This document shows, one piece after another, positions 1 to 9,200 of a stretch of 64,000 nt of DNA. The translations under genes were made by a program, and so were the position numbers. This DNA is from Sulfitobacter dubius. GTDB taxonomy: Bacteria; Pseudomonadota; Alphaproteobacteria; Rhodobacterales; Rhodobacteraceae. Within the stretch, counting starts at the first letter, position 1. Every line of letters begins with the position of its first letter. The stretch lies in assembly GCF_900113435.1 (NCBI RefSeq), contig NZ_FOPG01000002.1, positions 124,001 through 188,000 of the forward strand, given 5' to 3'. The notes below the pieces were generated by a model. It was not told the DNA's origin, ran no database searches, and saw only the letters and a program-made list of their open reading frames with translations.

Positions 1-157
1 AAACGCCGAACTTTGGCAACGGCTGGACGCGGCGAACGCGCGGCATAATGTGACGTGGAAATGGGTTAAGGGCCACGCCGGCCACCCCGAAAACGAACGC
101 GCCGACGAACTGGCCCGCGCGGGCATGGCCCCCTTCAAACCGGGCGGCAAGAAGTGA
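1..157 (+). CDS. rnhA: Ribonuclease HI, C-terminal end (5' truncated by window edge)
   Basis: The last 51 codons are read in the frame starting at base 2. They contain [17 protein letters not shown], the C-terminal RNase HI signature with the mobile catalytic-loop histidine and the final metal-binding aspartate. RNase HI is cytoplasmic and cuts the RNA strand of RNA:DNA hybrids. The N-terminal part is outside the window. Its stop overlaps the GTG start of the next gene by four bases, so the two are probably co-transcribed and translationally coupled. Confidence 0.9.
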   Translation, partial: NAELWQRLDAANARHNVTWKWVKGHAGHPENERADELARAGMAPFKPGGKK

Positions 158-777
158 CCCTGCTGGCCCTGCTCGACTATGCCGCCGTGCTGGTCTTTGC
201 CATCACCGGTGCGCTGGTCGCCAGCCGTGCGCAGCTTGATATCGTGGGCTTTGCCTTTATCGCCTGCCTGACCGCCGTCGGCGGCGGCACGATCCGTGAC
301 CTGCTGCTCGACCGCAATCCGATCTTCTGGATTGAAACGCCCAGTATGCTCGGCGTGGCCATCGTGGCGGCGCTGGTGGTGTTTTTCACCGCGCATTTTC
401 TGGAAAGCCGATTTCGCACGCTCATTTGGCTCGACAGTCTCGCGCTTGCCGTCGCTGTCGCGGCGGGCGTGGGTGTGGCGATGTCCCAAGAGCAATCCGC
501 ACCGATCATCATCGTCATGGGCATGATCACCGGCTGCATGGGCGGGCTAATGCGCGATGTGGTCGTCGGCCAATTGCCACTGGTGCTGACCCAAGGGGAA
601 CTCTACGCCACGGCCGCTCTGTCTGGCGCTGCGGTGGCGGTACTGCTGTCACCCTATTTCGACGGCAGGCTCTATCCGCTGCTGGCCTGTGCCGTGACGA
701 CTTGGGTGCTTCGGGCCGGATCGCTGTATTTCGGCTGGCACTTGCCAGTCTACAAAAGCACCCCGCCGAAAAGCTGA
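154..777 (+). CDS. TRIC/UPF0126 family inner-membrane protein (YicG-like)
   Basis: This is a 207-residue, highly hydrophobic protein with about seven predicted membrane segments. It shows the duplicated family motif: [11 protein letters not shown] near residues 43-53 and [10 protein letters not shown] near 130-139. Members resemble trimeric intracellular cation channels, and their bacterial role is poorly defined. The GTG start overlaps the rnhA stop (GTGA), which supports this start over later ATGs. The 3' end faces fmt, four bases away on the other strand. Family assignment is good; the transported ion cannot be named from sequence. Confidence 0.85.
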   Translation: MTLLALLDYAAVLVFAITGALVASRAQLDIVGFAFIACLTAVGGGTIRDLLLDRNPIFWIETPSMLGVAIVAALVVFFTAHFLESRFRTLIWLDSLALAVAVAAGVGVAMSQEQSAPIIIVMGMITGCMGGLMRDVVVGQLPLVLTQGELYATAALSGAAVAVLLSPYFDGRLYPLLACAVTTWVLRAGSLYFGWHLPVYKSTPPKS

Positions 778-781
778 CGCC

Positions 782-1696
782 TCAGCCTTCGCCCAAGCGC
801 CGCCCCACCGCGATCTGCGCGCCGCGCTGAAACACATCCGCGTCCTGCGCTCCCTTGCCCGCGCGCTGCAAGCGCGTAAGTCGCACGGCACCCTCGCCGC
901 AGGCAATGCGCAGATCATCCGACAAGACCTCACCCGCAGCACCTGTGCCTTCGTCCAGCACCGATCCCAGCACTTTGACCCTTTGTCCGTCAATCTCGAA
1001 CCACGCCCCGGGAAAGGGTGAAAGGCCACGGATCAGCCGATCCACCTCAACCGCAGGGCGGGTCCAGTCGATCTTGGCCTCGGCCTTGTCGATCTTGGCC
1101 GCATAGGTGACGCCTTCTTCGGGCTGGGGCTGCGGGGTAAGCTGCAACAATTGCGACAGCGCCTTGTTGATCGCCACCGCGCCCATGGCGCTCAGCCGGT
1201 CGTGCAGTTCGGCCGTGGTCTCAGCCGCACCGATCTTGGTCTCTTCGCAGAGCAGCACGGGCCCAGTGTCCAACCCCGCTTCCATTTGCATGATGCAAAC
1301 GCCGGTCTTTTCATCCCCCGCCATGATCGCACGGTGGATGGGCGCGGCCCCGCGCCAGCGCGGCAGCAGGCTTGCGTGGATGTTCAGGCAGCCCTGTTTC
1401 GGCGCGTCCAGAATGGCCTGCGGCAAGATCAGACCGTAGGCCACGACCACCGCCGCATCTGCATCAAGCTCGGCGAATTCTTCCTGCGGTTCGGGGTGTT
1501 TGAGCGAGACCGGATGGCGCACCAGCAGACCAATCTCCTCGGCACGTTGCTGTACCGGGCTGGGGCGGGGTTTCTTGCCGCGCCCGGCGGGGCGTGGCGG
1601 CTGGCAATAGACCGCGCAGATGTCATGCCCAGCCTGCACCAGCGCATCGAGGATCGGCACCGAAAAATCGGGCGTGCCCATGAAGATCAGTCGCAT
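782..1696 (-). CDS. fmt: Methionyl-tRNA formyltransferase
   Basis: The 304-residue protein formylates initiator Met-tRNA using 10-formyltetrahydrofolate. The N-terminal formyltransferase fold begins [14 protein letters not shown]. The catalytic signature [16 protein letters not shown] lies at residues 105-120 (Asn105, His107), with the partner Asp at 143 in [10 protein letters not shown]-terminal tRNA-binding domain follows. It is the last gene of a leftward operon with three peptide deformylase-type genes, 35 bases downstream of the third. This couples formylation with deformylation, the usual def-fmt pairing. Confidence 0.97.
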   Translation of the reverse strand: MRLIFMGTPDFSVPILDALVQAGHDICAVYCQPPRPAGRGKKPRPSPVQQRAEEIGLLVRHPVSLKHPEPQEEFAELDADAAVVVAYGLILPQAILDAPKQGCLNIHASLLPRWRGAAPIHRAIMAGDEKTGVCIMQMEAGLDTGPVLLCEETKIGAAETTAELHDRLSAMGAVAINKALSQLLQLTPQPQPEEGVTYAAKIDKAEAKIDWTRPAVEVDRLIRGLSPFPGAWFEIDGQRVKVLGSVLDEGTGAAGEVLSDDLRIACGEGAVRLTRLQRAGKGAQDADVFQRGAQIAVGRRLGEG

Positions 1697-1731
1697 CTGT
1701 TCACTCCTGACGGACAGCGCCTTTTGGGCTG

Positions 1732-2229
1732 TCAGCCGTTCTGTTTACGTGCCTTGCGCAACAGCATGTCACGCTTGGTTTTGCTGAGGTTGTCGAAATA
1801 CATCTTGCCCGCCAGATGGTCGATCTGGTGCTGCACGCTCACCGCCTCAAGCCCGACGAAATCACGCTCAACCTCCGAGCCCGTCTCATCCAAAAAGCGC
1901 ACCTTCACGCCGCGGGGGCGGCGGATAACAGCGCTGAAACCGGGCAGGTTCGGACTGGCCTCCTCATAAGGATGCAGCACGGCAGAGGCATCGATAATCA
2001 CCGGGTTCGCCAGCCGGATGCGCTTGTTATGCGCCTCGGAGGCATCAACCACCGCAACCTGTAACATCTCGCCGATCTGCGGCGCGGCAAGGCCGACGCC
2101 GGGCATGGCGTCCATCGTCTCGATCATGTCATCCCAAAGGGTGCGGATTTCATCCGTCACCGCCTCAATGGATTCGGCGGGGCTGCGCAGGCGTTTATCG
2201 GGCCATGCAACGTAGCGGCGTAGGGTCAT
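1732..2229 (-). CDS. Peptide deformylase-like protein, probably catalytically inactive
   Basis: This 165-residue protein aligns along its length with the two deformylases upstream. It keeps motif 1 (GVGLAAPQ, residues 44-51). Motif 2, normally EGCLS, reads EASPN near 90-94, so the metal-binding cysteine is replaced by Ser92. Motif 3, normally HExxH, reads HQIDH at 134-138, so the catalytic Glu is Gln135; both histidines remain. Loss of these two residues predicts weak or no deformylase activity. The open frame is intact and its start overlaps the previous stop (ATGA), which argues for a retained function such as peptide or ribosome binding rather than decay. Confidence 0.88.
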   Translation of the reverse strand: MTLRRYVAWPDKRLRSPAESIEAVTDEIRTLWDDMIETMDAMPGVGLAAPQIGEMLQVAVVDASEAHNKRIRLANPVIIDASAVLHPYEEASPNLPGFSAVIRRPRGVKVRFLDETGSEVERDFVGLEAVSVQHQIDHLAGKMYFDNLSKTKRDMLLRKARKQNG

Positions 2230-2723
2230 TGGGCGTTGAACTCCGCAATCTTGGCGGCGCGGGTTTCCGCGTCAAGGTGATCGAATGTCACCACACCGTC
2301 GAGGTGGTCCATCTCATGCTGCGCGATCAGCGCGGCGGCGCCTTCAAAACTCTGCACATAGCGGCCACCGTTCAGCCCGATCCAAACCATCTGCACCTGC
2401 GACGGGCGCGAGATATCGGTACTGATGCCGGGGATGCTGAGGCAGCCTTCTGTATTGATCACACGCTCTTCGCCGATCTCTTGAAACATTGGGTTGATGC
2501 AGACCAGCGGGTCGGATTTACCCTTTTTCCAGCCCGCATCCATCACGAAAATCCGCAGCATTGCGCCCACCTGCGGCCCGGCAAGGCCCCGCCCCGGTGC
2601 GGCATACATCGTCTCAAGCATATCGGCGGCGAGACGCTCGATCTCTGGCGTGATCTCTTCGATCGGCGCGCAGGTCTCGGCCAGACGCGGGTCGGGCCAG
2701 CGGAGAACCTCCAGCACACTCAT
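2226..2723 (-). CDS. def: Peptide deformylase (second copy)
   Basis: The 165-residue metalloenzyme removes the N-formyl group from nascent proteins. All three motifs are present: GRGLAGPQ at 44-51 (Gly for the usual Ala before Pro), EGCLS with Cys94, and HEMDH with His136, Glu137 and His140. The metal site and catalytic Glu are intact, so activity is expected. It overlaps both the upstream def gene and the downstream deformylase-like gene by four bases, giving a translationally coupled block. It is diverged from the first copy, so it looks like an old paralogue rather than a recent duplication. Confidence 0.94.
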   Translation of the reverse strand: MSVLEVLRWPDPRLAETCAPIEEITPEIERLAADMLETMYAAPGRGLAGPQVGAMLRIFVMDAGWKKGKSDPLVCINPMFQEIGEERVINTEGCLSIPGISTDISRPSQVQMVWIGLNGGRYVQSFEGAAALIAQHEMDHLDGVVTFDHLDAETRAAKIAEFNAQ

Positions 2724-3247
2724 CCGCGTGCCAACTCGCGCTTCAGTTTCACCATCTTGCGGGTGATCATCTGGCGCTTCAGCGGCTTGAGGTAGTCGAT
2801 GAACAGCTTCCCGTCGAGGTGGTCGATCTCATGCTGCACGCAGGTCGCCCAAAGCCCGTCGAAAGCCTCCTGCTGCTCTTTCCCGTCGCGGTCGAGCCAG
2901 CGCACCTCGACCTCAGCCGGGCGGGTCACATCAGCGTATTGCTCAGGAATGCTGAGGCAGCCTTCTTCATAGGTGCTGAGGTCATCCGAAGAGGCCACAA
3001 TCTCCGGGTTGAACATCAACAACGGGCGCGGCGCTTCGCCCTCTTCCTTGACGCAATCCAGAACGATCACACGGCTCAGCACGCCGATCTGCGGCGCGGC
3101 AAGGCCAATGCCCGGCGCGTCATACATGGTGGTCAACATATCATCGCCCAGCACGCGCAGCTCGTCGCTGAGATCGGCGACAGGGGCTGCGGCTTTCTTG
3201 AGCCGTGGATCGGGGTGCAAAAGGATCGGGCGTTTCATCCCGCTCAT
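2720..3247 (-). CDS. def: Peptide deformylase (canonical first copy)
   Basis: The 175-residue protein is the most canonical of the three. It has GIGLAAPQ at 46-53, EEGCLS with metal ligand Cys97, and HEIDH with His139, Glu140 and His143. It has the basic C-terminal extension typical of standard deformylases (KMVKLKRELARG). It is first in the def-def-def-fmt operon. The 87-base gap to the divergent malY-type gene should hold both promoters. Start ATG at 3247; an in-frame Met three codons later (MKRPILLHPDPRL) is an alternative. Confidence 0.96.
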   Translation of the reverse strand: MSGMKRPILLHPDPRLKKAAAPVADLSDELRVLGDDMLTTMYDAPGIGLAAPQIGVLSRVIVLDCVKEEGEAPRPLLMFNPEIVASSDDLSTYEEGCLSIPEQYADVTRPAEVEVRWLDRDGKEQQEAFDGLWATCVQHEIDHLDGKLFIDYLKPLKRQMITRKMVKLKRELARG

Positions 3248-3334
3248 TTAGGCCATGCCCGTGCATCGCGCAACCGGGGGCTTGCAGCGCCTGTGGCAGC
3301 CGTTAGCTTGGCCGCAATATCAGGAGAGACCAGC

Positions 3335-4504
3335 ATGAGCTTTGACGACATCATCGACCGGCGCGGCACCCATTGTTCGAAATGGGACAAGATGGAGGCG
3401 ATCTATGGCGTGCCTGCAGACACGGGCATCGCCATGTGGGTGGCCGATATGGATTTTCGTCCGCCCCAAGTGGTGCAGGACGCGCTTCAGGCCCAGATCG
3501 ACCACGGGGTGCACGGGTATTTCGGCGACGACAGCGAATACCTTGCCGCGATCCAATGGTGGATGGAAAACCGTCACGGTTGGAAGGTCGACGCCGATGC
3601 GATCTTTACCACGCACGGTCTGGTGAACGGCACCGCCATGTGCGTCGATGCCTTCACCCAGCCCGGCGATGGGGTGGTGCTGTTCACCCCGGTCTATCAC
3701 GCCTTCGCCCGCGTGATTAACGCCGCCGAGCGTCGCGTGGTGGAATGCCCGCTGACCAATGCCTCGGGCCGCTACGAGATGAATTTCGACGCCTATGACG
3801 CCCTGATGACCGGAGATGAGAAAATGGTGATCCTCTGCTCGCCGCATAACCCCGGCGGGCGTGTCTGGACCCGCGAAGAACTGCAAGGCGTGGCCAATTT
3901 CGCCAAGCGGCACGATCTGGTGCTGGTCTCGGATGAGATCCACCATGATCTGGTGATGCCGGGGCACAAGCACATCCCCATGGCACATATCGACGGGATC
4001 GAAGACCGTCTGGTGATGATGACCGCCACGACCAAGACGTTCAACATCGCGGGCGGCCATACCGGGAACGTCATCATTCACGACCCCAAACTGCGCGGGC
4101 GCTTTGCCCGGCGCATGGCGGCCTTGGGCGTGTCGGCCAACTCCTTTGGGCTGATTATGGCAACCGCCGCCTATACGCCCGAAGGGGCCGCTTGGGTGGA
4201 TGAGCTGACCGCCTATCTCGATGGCAACCGAAAGCTCTTCGACGACGCGGTGAACGCGATTCCGGGGCTACGCTCGATGCCGCTGGAATCGACCTATCTG
4301 GCTTGGGTGGACTTTTCCGGCACCGGCATGGCGCCTGCGGAATTTCAGGAGCGTGTCGAGAAAAGTGCCGCCATCGCTGCGAACCACGGCGCGACATTTG
4401 GCACCGGCGGCGAAAGCTTCATGCGTTTCAACCTCGCCACGCCACGTGCACGGGTTGAAGAAGCTTGCAACCGGCTCGCCAAAGCCTTCAGCGATCTGCA
4501 ATAA
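3335..4504 (+). CDS. MalY/PatB family cystathionine beta-lyase-like aminotransferase
   Basis: This is a 389-residue fold-type I PLP enzyme. It begins MSFDDIIDRRGTHCSKWDK, followed by the MalY/PatB landmark MWVADMDF. The PLP-binding lysine is Lys234 in TATTKTFNIAG; SPHNPGGRVW and SDEIHHDL are the usual cofactor-ring and phosphate contacts. The family cleaves cystathionine or other cysteine conjugates to a thiol, pyruvate and ammonia. I chose the ATG at 3335 because AGGAGA lies just before it; longer in-frame extensions run antisense through def. It diverges from the def operon. Confidence 0.88.
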   Translation: MSFDDIIDRRGTHCSKWDKMEAIYGVPADTGIAMWVADMDFRPPQVVQDALQAQIDHGVHGYFGDDSEYLAAIQWWMENRHGWKVDADAIFTTHGLVNGTAMCVDAFTQPGDGVVLFTPVYHAFARVINAAERRVVECPLTNASGRYEMNFDAYDALMTGDEKMVILCSPHNPGGRVWTREELQGVANFAKRHDLVLVSDEIHHDLVMPGHKHIPMAHIDGIEDRLVMMTATTKTFNIAGGHTGNVIIHDPKLRGRFARRMAALGVSANSFGLIMATAAYTPEGAAWVDELTAYLDGNRKLFDDAVNAIPGLRSMPLESTYLAWVDFSGTGMAPAEFQERVEKSAAIAANHGATFGTGGESFMRFNLATPRARVEEACNRLAKAFSDLQ

Positions 4505-4513
4505 TTGAAAGAC

Positions 4514-4540
4514 GGCGCGGCGGAAGTGACCCGCCGTGCT
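4514..4540. terminator. Possible weak hairpin between convergent genes
   Basis: A GC-rich arm at 4515-4523 can pair with 4531-4539 (8 of 9 positions) across a short loop. No U-run follows, so termination is only suggested. It sits in the 42-base gap between the malY-type gene and the convergent unknown gene. Confidence 0.35.
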
Positions 4541-4546
4541 GCTCCT

Positions 4547-4903
4547 TCAGGCCCGGCTGTCTTCGATCAGGCCCAGTGGCGAATCTGCGACACGTTCGAA
4601 ATCAAGCGCCGGGCGGTCTGCCACGGCAGTCGCGCGCTTGAACTCATACTGCATTTCGCCTGCGTCTTCCTCGCTCGCCACGATCAAACATTGGAACAGA
4701 TGCAGGCTGCCATCATAGAGATCGACCAGCCCGCGTAACTTGGGCGCGTCTTCGGCATCAACGGAAAAACCGGTCTTCCACATGCGCAGCACGCGGTAGA
4801 CATCACCGCCAACCTCAAGCCGCAGGCGTGACCCTTTGCGCAGGCTTTCCATGCGCGCGGCATCAAGACCCGCTTGTATTTCCTTAGTCAGAAATTCTTC
4901 CAT
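4547..4903 (-). CDS. Conserved hypothetical protein, 118 aa
   Basis: I do not recognise a named family. The 118-residue product has no signal peptide or membrane segment. It looks like a small soluble alpha/beta domain: an amphipathic N-terminus (MEEFLTKEIQAGLDAARME), then a stretch resembling a small barrel (LRLEVGGDVYRVLRMWKTGF) and an acidic C-terminal half. It stands alone between two rightward genes. Codon use and G/C at third positions match its neighbours, which supports a real gene. Function unknown. Confidence 0.7.
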   Translation of the reverse strand: MEEFLTKEIQAGLDAARMESLRKGSRLRLEVGGDVYRVLRMWKTGFSVDAEDAPKLRGLVDLYDGSLHLFQCLIVASEEDAGEMQYEFKRATAVADRPALDFERVADSPLGLIEDSRA

Positions 4904-4982
4904 GATCTTCCCCCCGCTGATGCCTTCTAAGCTGGGCTAAAACGTAGGAAATTCAAGTTAAGAATTGATGACGTTTCGGCAG

Positions 4983-4998
4983 CCTGCGCCAGCGCAGG
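4983..4998. repeat. Short hairpin in the 4904-5076 intergenic gap
   Basis: CCTGCGC (4983-4989) pairs exactly with GCGCAGG (4992-4998) around a 2-base loop. The gap separates two divergent genes, so the hairpin could be in a 5' leader. No other element was recognised in this 173-base gap. Confidence 0.35.
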
Positions 4999-5076
4999 GC
5001 GACTGCGCGCGCATGAAGATGTGCAGTCCGCGCGTGTGGCCCTAGATATACCCTCAAATGCGCAAAGGAGAACAAG

Positions 5077-6051
5077 ATGGGCCTTTTGGTTGACGGAAAA
5101 TGGCAAGACAAGTGGTATGATACCAAATCCTCAGGTGGCAAATTTGAACGCAGCGAAGCGCAGTTTCGCAACTGGGTGACCGCCGATGGCAGCGCTGGTC
5201 CCAGCGGTGAGGGCGGGTTCAAGGCAGAATCGGGGCGCTATCACCTCTATGTCAGCTATGCCTGCCCTTGGGCGCATCGCGCGCTGATCTTTCGCCAGTT
5301 GAAGGGGCTAGAGGATCATATCGACGTCTCGGTCGTGCATCCCGACATGCTGGGCGAAGGCTGGACCTTTGATGATGACTTCCCCGGTGCCACCGGCGAT
5401 ACGCTCTTCGGCCTGCCCTATGCCCGCGACATCTACTCCCGTGCCGATCCCAATTTCACGGGCCGCGTCACCGTGCCGATCCTCTGGGACAAAGAGCGCG
5501 GGTCCATCGTCAACAACGAGAGCGCCGAGATCATCCGCATGTTCAACAGCGCCTTTGATGAGCTCACCGGCAATAGCGATGACTACTACCCCGCCCCCCT
5601 CCACGACCGCATCGAAGAGGTAAACGCTCGCGTCTATGACACGCTCAACAACGGTGTCTACAAAGCCGGTTTTGCCACCACGCAGGAGGCCTATGACGCC
5701 GCCGTGCATCCGCTCTTCGATACATTGGATTGGATCGAAGACATCCTGTCGCAGAACCGCTACCTCGCGGGCGACAAGATGACCGAGGCCGACTGGCGGC
5801 TCTTCACCACGCTGGTGCGCTTCGACAAGGTCTATCACCTGCACTTCAAGTGTAACCGCAACCGGATCGTCGATTACCCGAACCTCTGGGCCTATACGCG
5901 CGAACTCTATCAGGTGCCGGGCGTGGCCGAGACGGTGAACTTCGACCATATCGTGCGGCACTACCACTACAGCCACGACACGATTAACCCGAACCGGATC
6001 ATCCCGATCAACCCAGTGCTGGATTTCGACGCGCCGCACGGGCGCGGCTGA
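5077..6051 (+). CDS. Glutathionyl-hydroquinone reductase (GST xi class, YqjG/PcpF-like)
   Basis: The 324-residue protein has the xi/omega-like GST layout. The N-terminal thioredoxin fold carries the active-site cysteine in YACPWAHR (Cys63). The C-terminal helical domain includes the family stretch RYLAGDKMTEADWRLFTTLVRFD and ends with HYHYSHDTINPNRIIPI, typical of glutathionyl-hydroquinone reductases. These cytoplasmic enzymes remove glutathione from glutathionyl-quinols formed during aromatic or redox stress. AAAGGAGA precedes the ATG. It appears monocistronic. Confidence 0.92.
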   Translation: MGLLVDGKWQDKWYDTKSSGGKFERSEAQFRNWVTADGSAGPSGEGGFKAESGRYHLYVSYACPWAHRALIFRQLKGLEDHIDVSVVHPDMLGEGWTFDDDFPGATGDTLFGLPYARDIYSRADPNFTGRVTVPILWDKERGSIVNNESAEIIRMFNSAFDELTGNSDDYYPAPLHDRIEEVNARVYDTLNNGVYKAGFATTQEAYDAAVHPLFDTLDWIEDILSQNRYLAGDKMTEADWRLFTTLVRFDKVYHLHFKCNRNRIVDYPNLWAYTRELYQVPGVAETVNFDHIVRHYHYSHDTINPNRIIPINPVLDFDAPHGRG

Positions 6052-6138
6052 TCCCTCCTCTCCCTGCCTGCCTTGCGGAAGGCGCTTGATCGCGCAGCGC
6101 TTTTGCGCTTTCACCGCAGCAAGAACGGCAGGGGGACG

Positions 6139-7089
6139 ATGATGCAACAGCCAGACCAGCGCGACCACGGCGGCGGTGTCGATGCGGCAGCGGCGCGTTT
6201 TGGCGGGCAGCGGTCGGAGTGGATCGACCTTTCCACCGGGATCAACCCCGCGCCCTACCCGATACCTGCCCTGCCTGCGGGCGCATGGACCGCCCTCCCC
6301 GACGCCGCGGCGCAAGACGCGCTGCTGACCGCCGCCCGCGGCTTTTGGCAGGTGCCCGAAGGCGCCGCGATCCTCGCCGTGCCGGGGGCCTCCTCGGCCA
6401 TCGCGCGGATCCCGGCGCTGGCCCCGAAGGGCCGCGTGCGCATCCCCGGGCCGACCTACAACGAACATGCCGCCAGTTTCGCCGAGAACGGCTGGCACGT
6501 GGTCGAGACGGGCGAGACCGAGGCCGCCGTTCACGTCCACCCCAACAACCCCGACGGGCGGTTGTGGCCCTTGGCAGAGACAACAGCCCCGCTCAGCATC
6601 ATCGACGAAAGCTTTTGCGACATCACGCCCGATGCCACCCTGATGGCGCAGGCCACGGTGCCCGGCGGGCTGATCCTCAAGAGCTTTGGCAAGTTCTGGG
6701 GGCTGGCCGGGCTGCGGCTGGGGTTCGTGATCGGCGATCCGGCCTTGGTGGCGCGGCTTGAACAGATGCTGGGGCCGTGGCCGGTCAGCGGCCCCGCGCT
6801 CCATATCGGCGCGGCGGCGCTGCGCGATGAAACATGGGCCGAGGCCACGCGGGCGCGGCTGGGCACTGATGCCACGCGCCTCGACGGGCTGATGACCACA
6901 GCAGGCGCGCAGATCGTCGGCGGCACCCCGCTTTTCCGGCTCTATGAGGTCGATGACGCGCAGGCTTGGCAAACCCGCCTCGCAAGGCACCATATCTGGA
7001 GCCGCGTCTTCCCCTACAACCCGCGCTGGCTGCGCCTTGGCCTGCCGCCCTCAATAGGTTGGACGCGGCTAGAGCGGGCGCTGGCATGA
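6139..7089 (+). CDS. cobD: Threonine-phosphate decarboxylase (cobalamin synthesis; CobC in Pseudomonas naming)
   Basis: The 316-residue fold-type I PLP enzyme decarboxylates L-threonine-O-3-phosphate to aminopropanol phosphate, which forms the lower-ligand linker of vitamin B12. It begins with the family pattern [14 protein letters not shown] and [19 protein letters not shown] contacts PLP, and the Schiff-base lysine is Lys185 in [12 protein letters not shown] set the start at the ATG at 6139 behind AGGGGGA; a second ATG follows at once. Its stop overlaps the cbiB ATG by four bases, and the two products act in consecutive steps. Confidence 0.92.
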   Translation: MMQQPDQRDHGGGVDAAAARFGGQRSEWIDLSTGINPAPYPIPALPAGAWTALPDAAAQDALLTAARGFWQVPEGAAILAVPGASSAIARIPALAPKGRVRIPGPTYNEHAASFAENGWHVVETGETEAAVHVHPNNPDGRLWPLAETTAPLSIIDESFCDITPDATLMAQATVPGGLILKSFGKFWGLAGLRLGFVIGDPALVARLEQMLGPWPVSGPALHIGAAALRDETWAEATRARLGTDATRLDGLMTTAGAQIVGGTPLFRLYEVDDAQAWQTRLARHHIWSRVFPYNPRWLRLGLPPSIGWTRLERALA

Positions 7090-7994
7090 GCACGGCGGCG
7101 GTTCTTGCGCTGGCCATGCTGCTCGACGCGGCCCTTGGAGAACCGGAATGGCTCTGGCGGCGCTTGCCGCATCCGGCGGTGCTGATGGGGCGGCTGATCG
7201 GCTGGGGGGATCGTCGGCTGAACCACGGCCATTCGCGGCGAGCCAAAGGCGTGGCACTGCTGCTGGCGCTGATGGTCGGGATGGCGTGCCTTGGCTGGGT
7301 GCTGAGCCTTCTTGGTCCGCTCGTCGAGGTCATCATCGCCGCGATCCTACTTGCGCAACGCTCCCTCGTCGAACACCTCCGCACGGTGGCCGACGGCCTG
7401 CGCCAGTCGCTGCCCGCTGGCCGCCGCGCCGTGGCGATGATCGTCAGCCGAGACACCGCTGCGATGCCGTCAGACGCTGTGGCACGCTCGGCCATCGAAA
7501 GCGGCGCGGAAAACCTTAGCGACGGCATCATCGCGCCTGCCTTTTGGTTCTTGCTGGGCGGACTGCCGGGGCTGTTGGTCTATAAAATCGTCAATACCGC
7601 CGACAGTATGATCGGCTACCGCACCCCGCGCTACGCCGATTTTGGCTGGGCCGCGGCGCGGATGGACGACCTTCTGAACCTTGCCCCCGCACGGCTCACC
7701 GCGCTGCTGATCGCCCTGCCCAGCGGGGTGCTACACCACTGGCGCGACATCAAGGCCGACGCGGCGCTGCACCGCTCGCCCAATGCCGGTTGGCCGGAAG
7801 CCGCCATGGCGCGGGCCATAGGTGTGGCCCTCGCCGGTCCGCGCAGCTATGATGGGCAGGTGCAGCAGTTTCCTTGGGTGCACGGCGCGGGGGCGCGCGT
7901 CATCGGACCTCAGGAGATCGATGCGGCCATCACCCGCCTCTGGCAGGCATGGTTGGTGATGTGGGCAATCGCCCTAGTTCTGGCCTGTCTTTGA
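7086..7994 (+). CDS. cbiB: Adenosylcobinamide-phosphate synthase CbiB (CobD in Pseudomonas naming)
   Basis: The 302-residue integral membrane protein attaches aminopropanol or its phosphate to adenosylcobyric acid. The family core is clear: [32 protein letters not shown] and the following [16 protein letters not shown]. Several membrane segments are present. The ATG overlaps the cobD stop. No other cobalamin gene is visible here, so this pair is detached from any main cob cluster. Confidence 0.95.
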   Translation: MSTAAVLALAMLLDAALGEPEWLWRRLPHPAVLMGRLIGWGDRRLNHGHSRRAKGVALLLALMVGMACLGWVLSLLGPLVEVIIAAILLAQRSLVEHLRTVADGLRQSLPAGRRAVAMIVSRDTAAMPSDAVARSAIESGAENLSDGIIAPAFWFLLGGLPGLLVYKIVNTADSMIGYRTPRYADFGWAAARMDDLLNLAPARLTALLIALPSGVLHHWRDIKADAALHRSPNAGWPEAAMARAIGVALAGPRSYDGQVQQFPWVHGAGARVIGPQEIDAAITRLWQAWLVMWAIALVLACL

Positions 7995-8008
7995 CCAAGA
8001 GGATATCC

Positions 8009-9187
8009 ATGCGCCCCACGTTTCTTGCCGCCGCACTCGCGGCGCTCACCCTTCCCGCCACCGCCTATGCGCAAACAGCCTGTGGCGGTGATTTCTCCAG
8101 CTTCATCGCGGATGCCAAAGCTGAGGCCGTGGCCAATGGGGCTGACCCTGCCACCGCCGATCGGTTTTTTGCTGGCCTACGCCAAGACCCCGCCGTGCTG
8201 CGCGCGGATCAGGCGCAGGGCGTATTCCAAAAGCCCTTTATCGAATTCTCGCGGCACCTGATCTCCAACGACCGGATCAACCGAGGCCGTGCCAATGGCG
8301 AAAAATACGACGCGGTCTTTGACCGGGTCGAAGCCGAATATGGCGTCAGCCGTGGCGTACTGCTGGCCTTCTGGGCGTTCGAGACTGACTACGGCGCGAT
8401 CCAAGGCGACTTCAACACCGCCAACGCGCTGGCGACCCTTTCCCATGACTGCCGCCGCCCCGAGTTGTTCCGCCCGCAGCTTTTTGCGGCTTTCGAGCTT
8501 TTCGAGCGCGGCGAGTTTGATCCGGCCACCACCACCGGCGCTTGGGCGGGCGAGATCGGCATGGTGCAAATGCTGCCGCGCGACATCATCGAAAACGGTG
8601 TGGACGGCGACGGCGATGGCGAAGTCTCGCTGAAAACCTCTGCCCCCGATGCGCTGCTGTCAGGTGCTAAAATGCTGCAAAGCCTTGGCTGGCGCGCGGG
8701 GGAACCTTGGCTGGCCGAAGTCACCCTGCCGCAAGATTTCGACTGGTCGCAAAGCGGGTTGGAGACCAGCAAACCCAACAGCGAATGGCAGGCCATGGGC
8801 GTCTCCCCGCGTAATGGGCCGCTGGCCAAAGGGCTGACCGCCTCGGTCCTGCTGCCACAAGGGCGCGGCGGACCGGCCTTTATCGCCTACCCGAATTTCC
8901 GGGTCTATTTCGAATGGAACCAAAGCTTTACCTACGTCATGACTGCCGCCTATTTCGCCACGCGGCTGGAAGGTGCACAGGTTTTCGACGCAGGCAATCC
9001 GCAACCGGGGCTTAGCGGCGACGCGATGAAAACGCTTCAGCGCAAACTTCAATCCATGGGCTATGATGTGGGTGATGTAGATGGCATCCTCGGCTCCGGC
9101 ACCCGTGCCGCCGTCCGCGCGGAACAGGCCCGTCTCGGCCTCCCCGTCGATGGCTGGCCCACGCCCGACCTGCTGAACCAACTGTAA
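8009..9187 (+). CDS. Lytic murein transglycosylase, MltB-like, with peptidoglycan-binding domain
   Basis: The 392-residue protein starts with a signal peptide (MRPTFLAAALAALTLPATAYA, cleavage near residue 21). It has no lipobox, so it should be periplasmic. The SLT-type catalytic domain has the acid Glu125 in FWAFETDYG and the family sequence GAWAGEIGMVQMLPRDI. A peptidoglycan_binding_1 repeat occupies the last 60 residues (LQRKLQSMGYDVGDVDGILG). It cleaves glycan strands to 1,6-anhydroMurNAc ends. GAGGATAT precedes the ATG, 14 bases after cbiB. Confidence 0.93.
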   Translation: MRPTFLAAALAALTLPATAYAQTACGGDFSSFIADAKAEAVANGADPATADRFFAGLRQDPAVLRADQAQGVFQKPFIEFSRHLISNDRINRGRANGEKYDAVFDRVEAEYGVSRGVLLAFWAFETDYGAIQGDFNTANALATLSHDCRRPELFRPQLFAAFELFERGEFDPATTTGAWAGEIGMVQMLPRDIIENGVDGDGDGEVSLKTSAPDALLSGAKMLQSLGWRAGEPWLAEVTLPQDFDWSQSGLETSKPNSEWQAMGVSPRNGPLAKGLTASVLLPQGRGGPAFIAYPNFRVYFEWNQSFTYVMTAAYFATRLEGAQVFDAGNPQPGLSGDAMKTLQRKLQSMGYDVGDVDGILGSGTRAAVRAEQARLGLPVDGWPTPDLLNQL

Positions 9188-9200
9188 GGAGACGACCCCG

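Noticed and set aside
2819-3334. Long N-terminal extension of the MalY-type gene
   Set aside because: It runs antisense through the first def gene. The ATG at 3335 has a good ribosome site and begins the family sequence.
5308-6993. A 561-codon minus-strand frame across the hydroquinone reductase and cobD
   Set aside because: It spans two well-supported plus-strand genes and shows no domain. Long antisense frames are common at this GC content.
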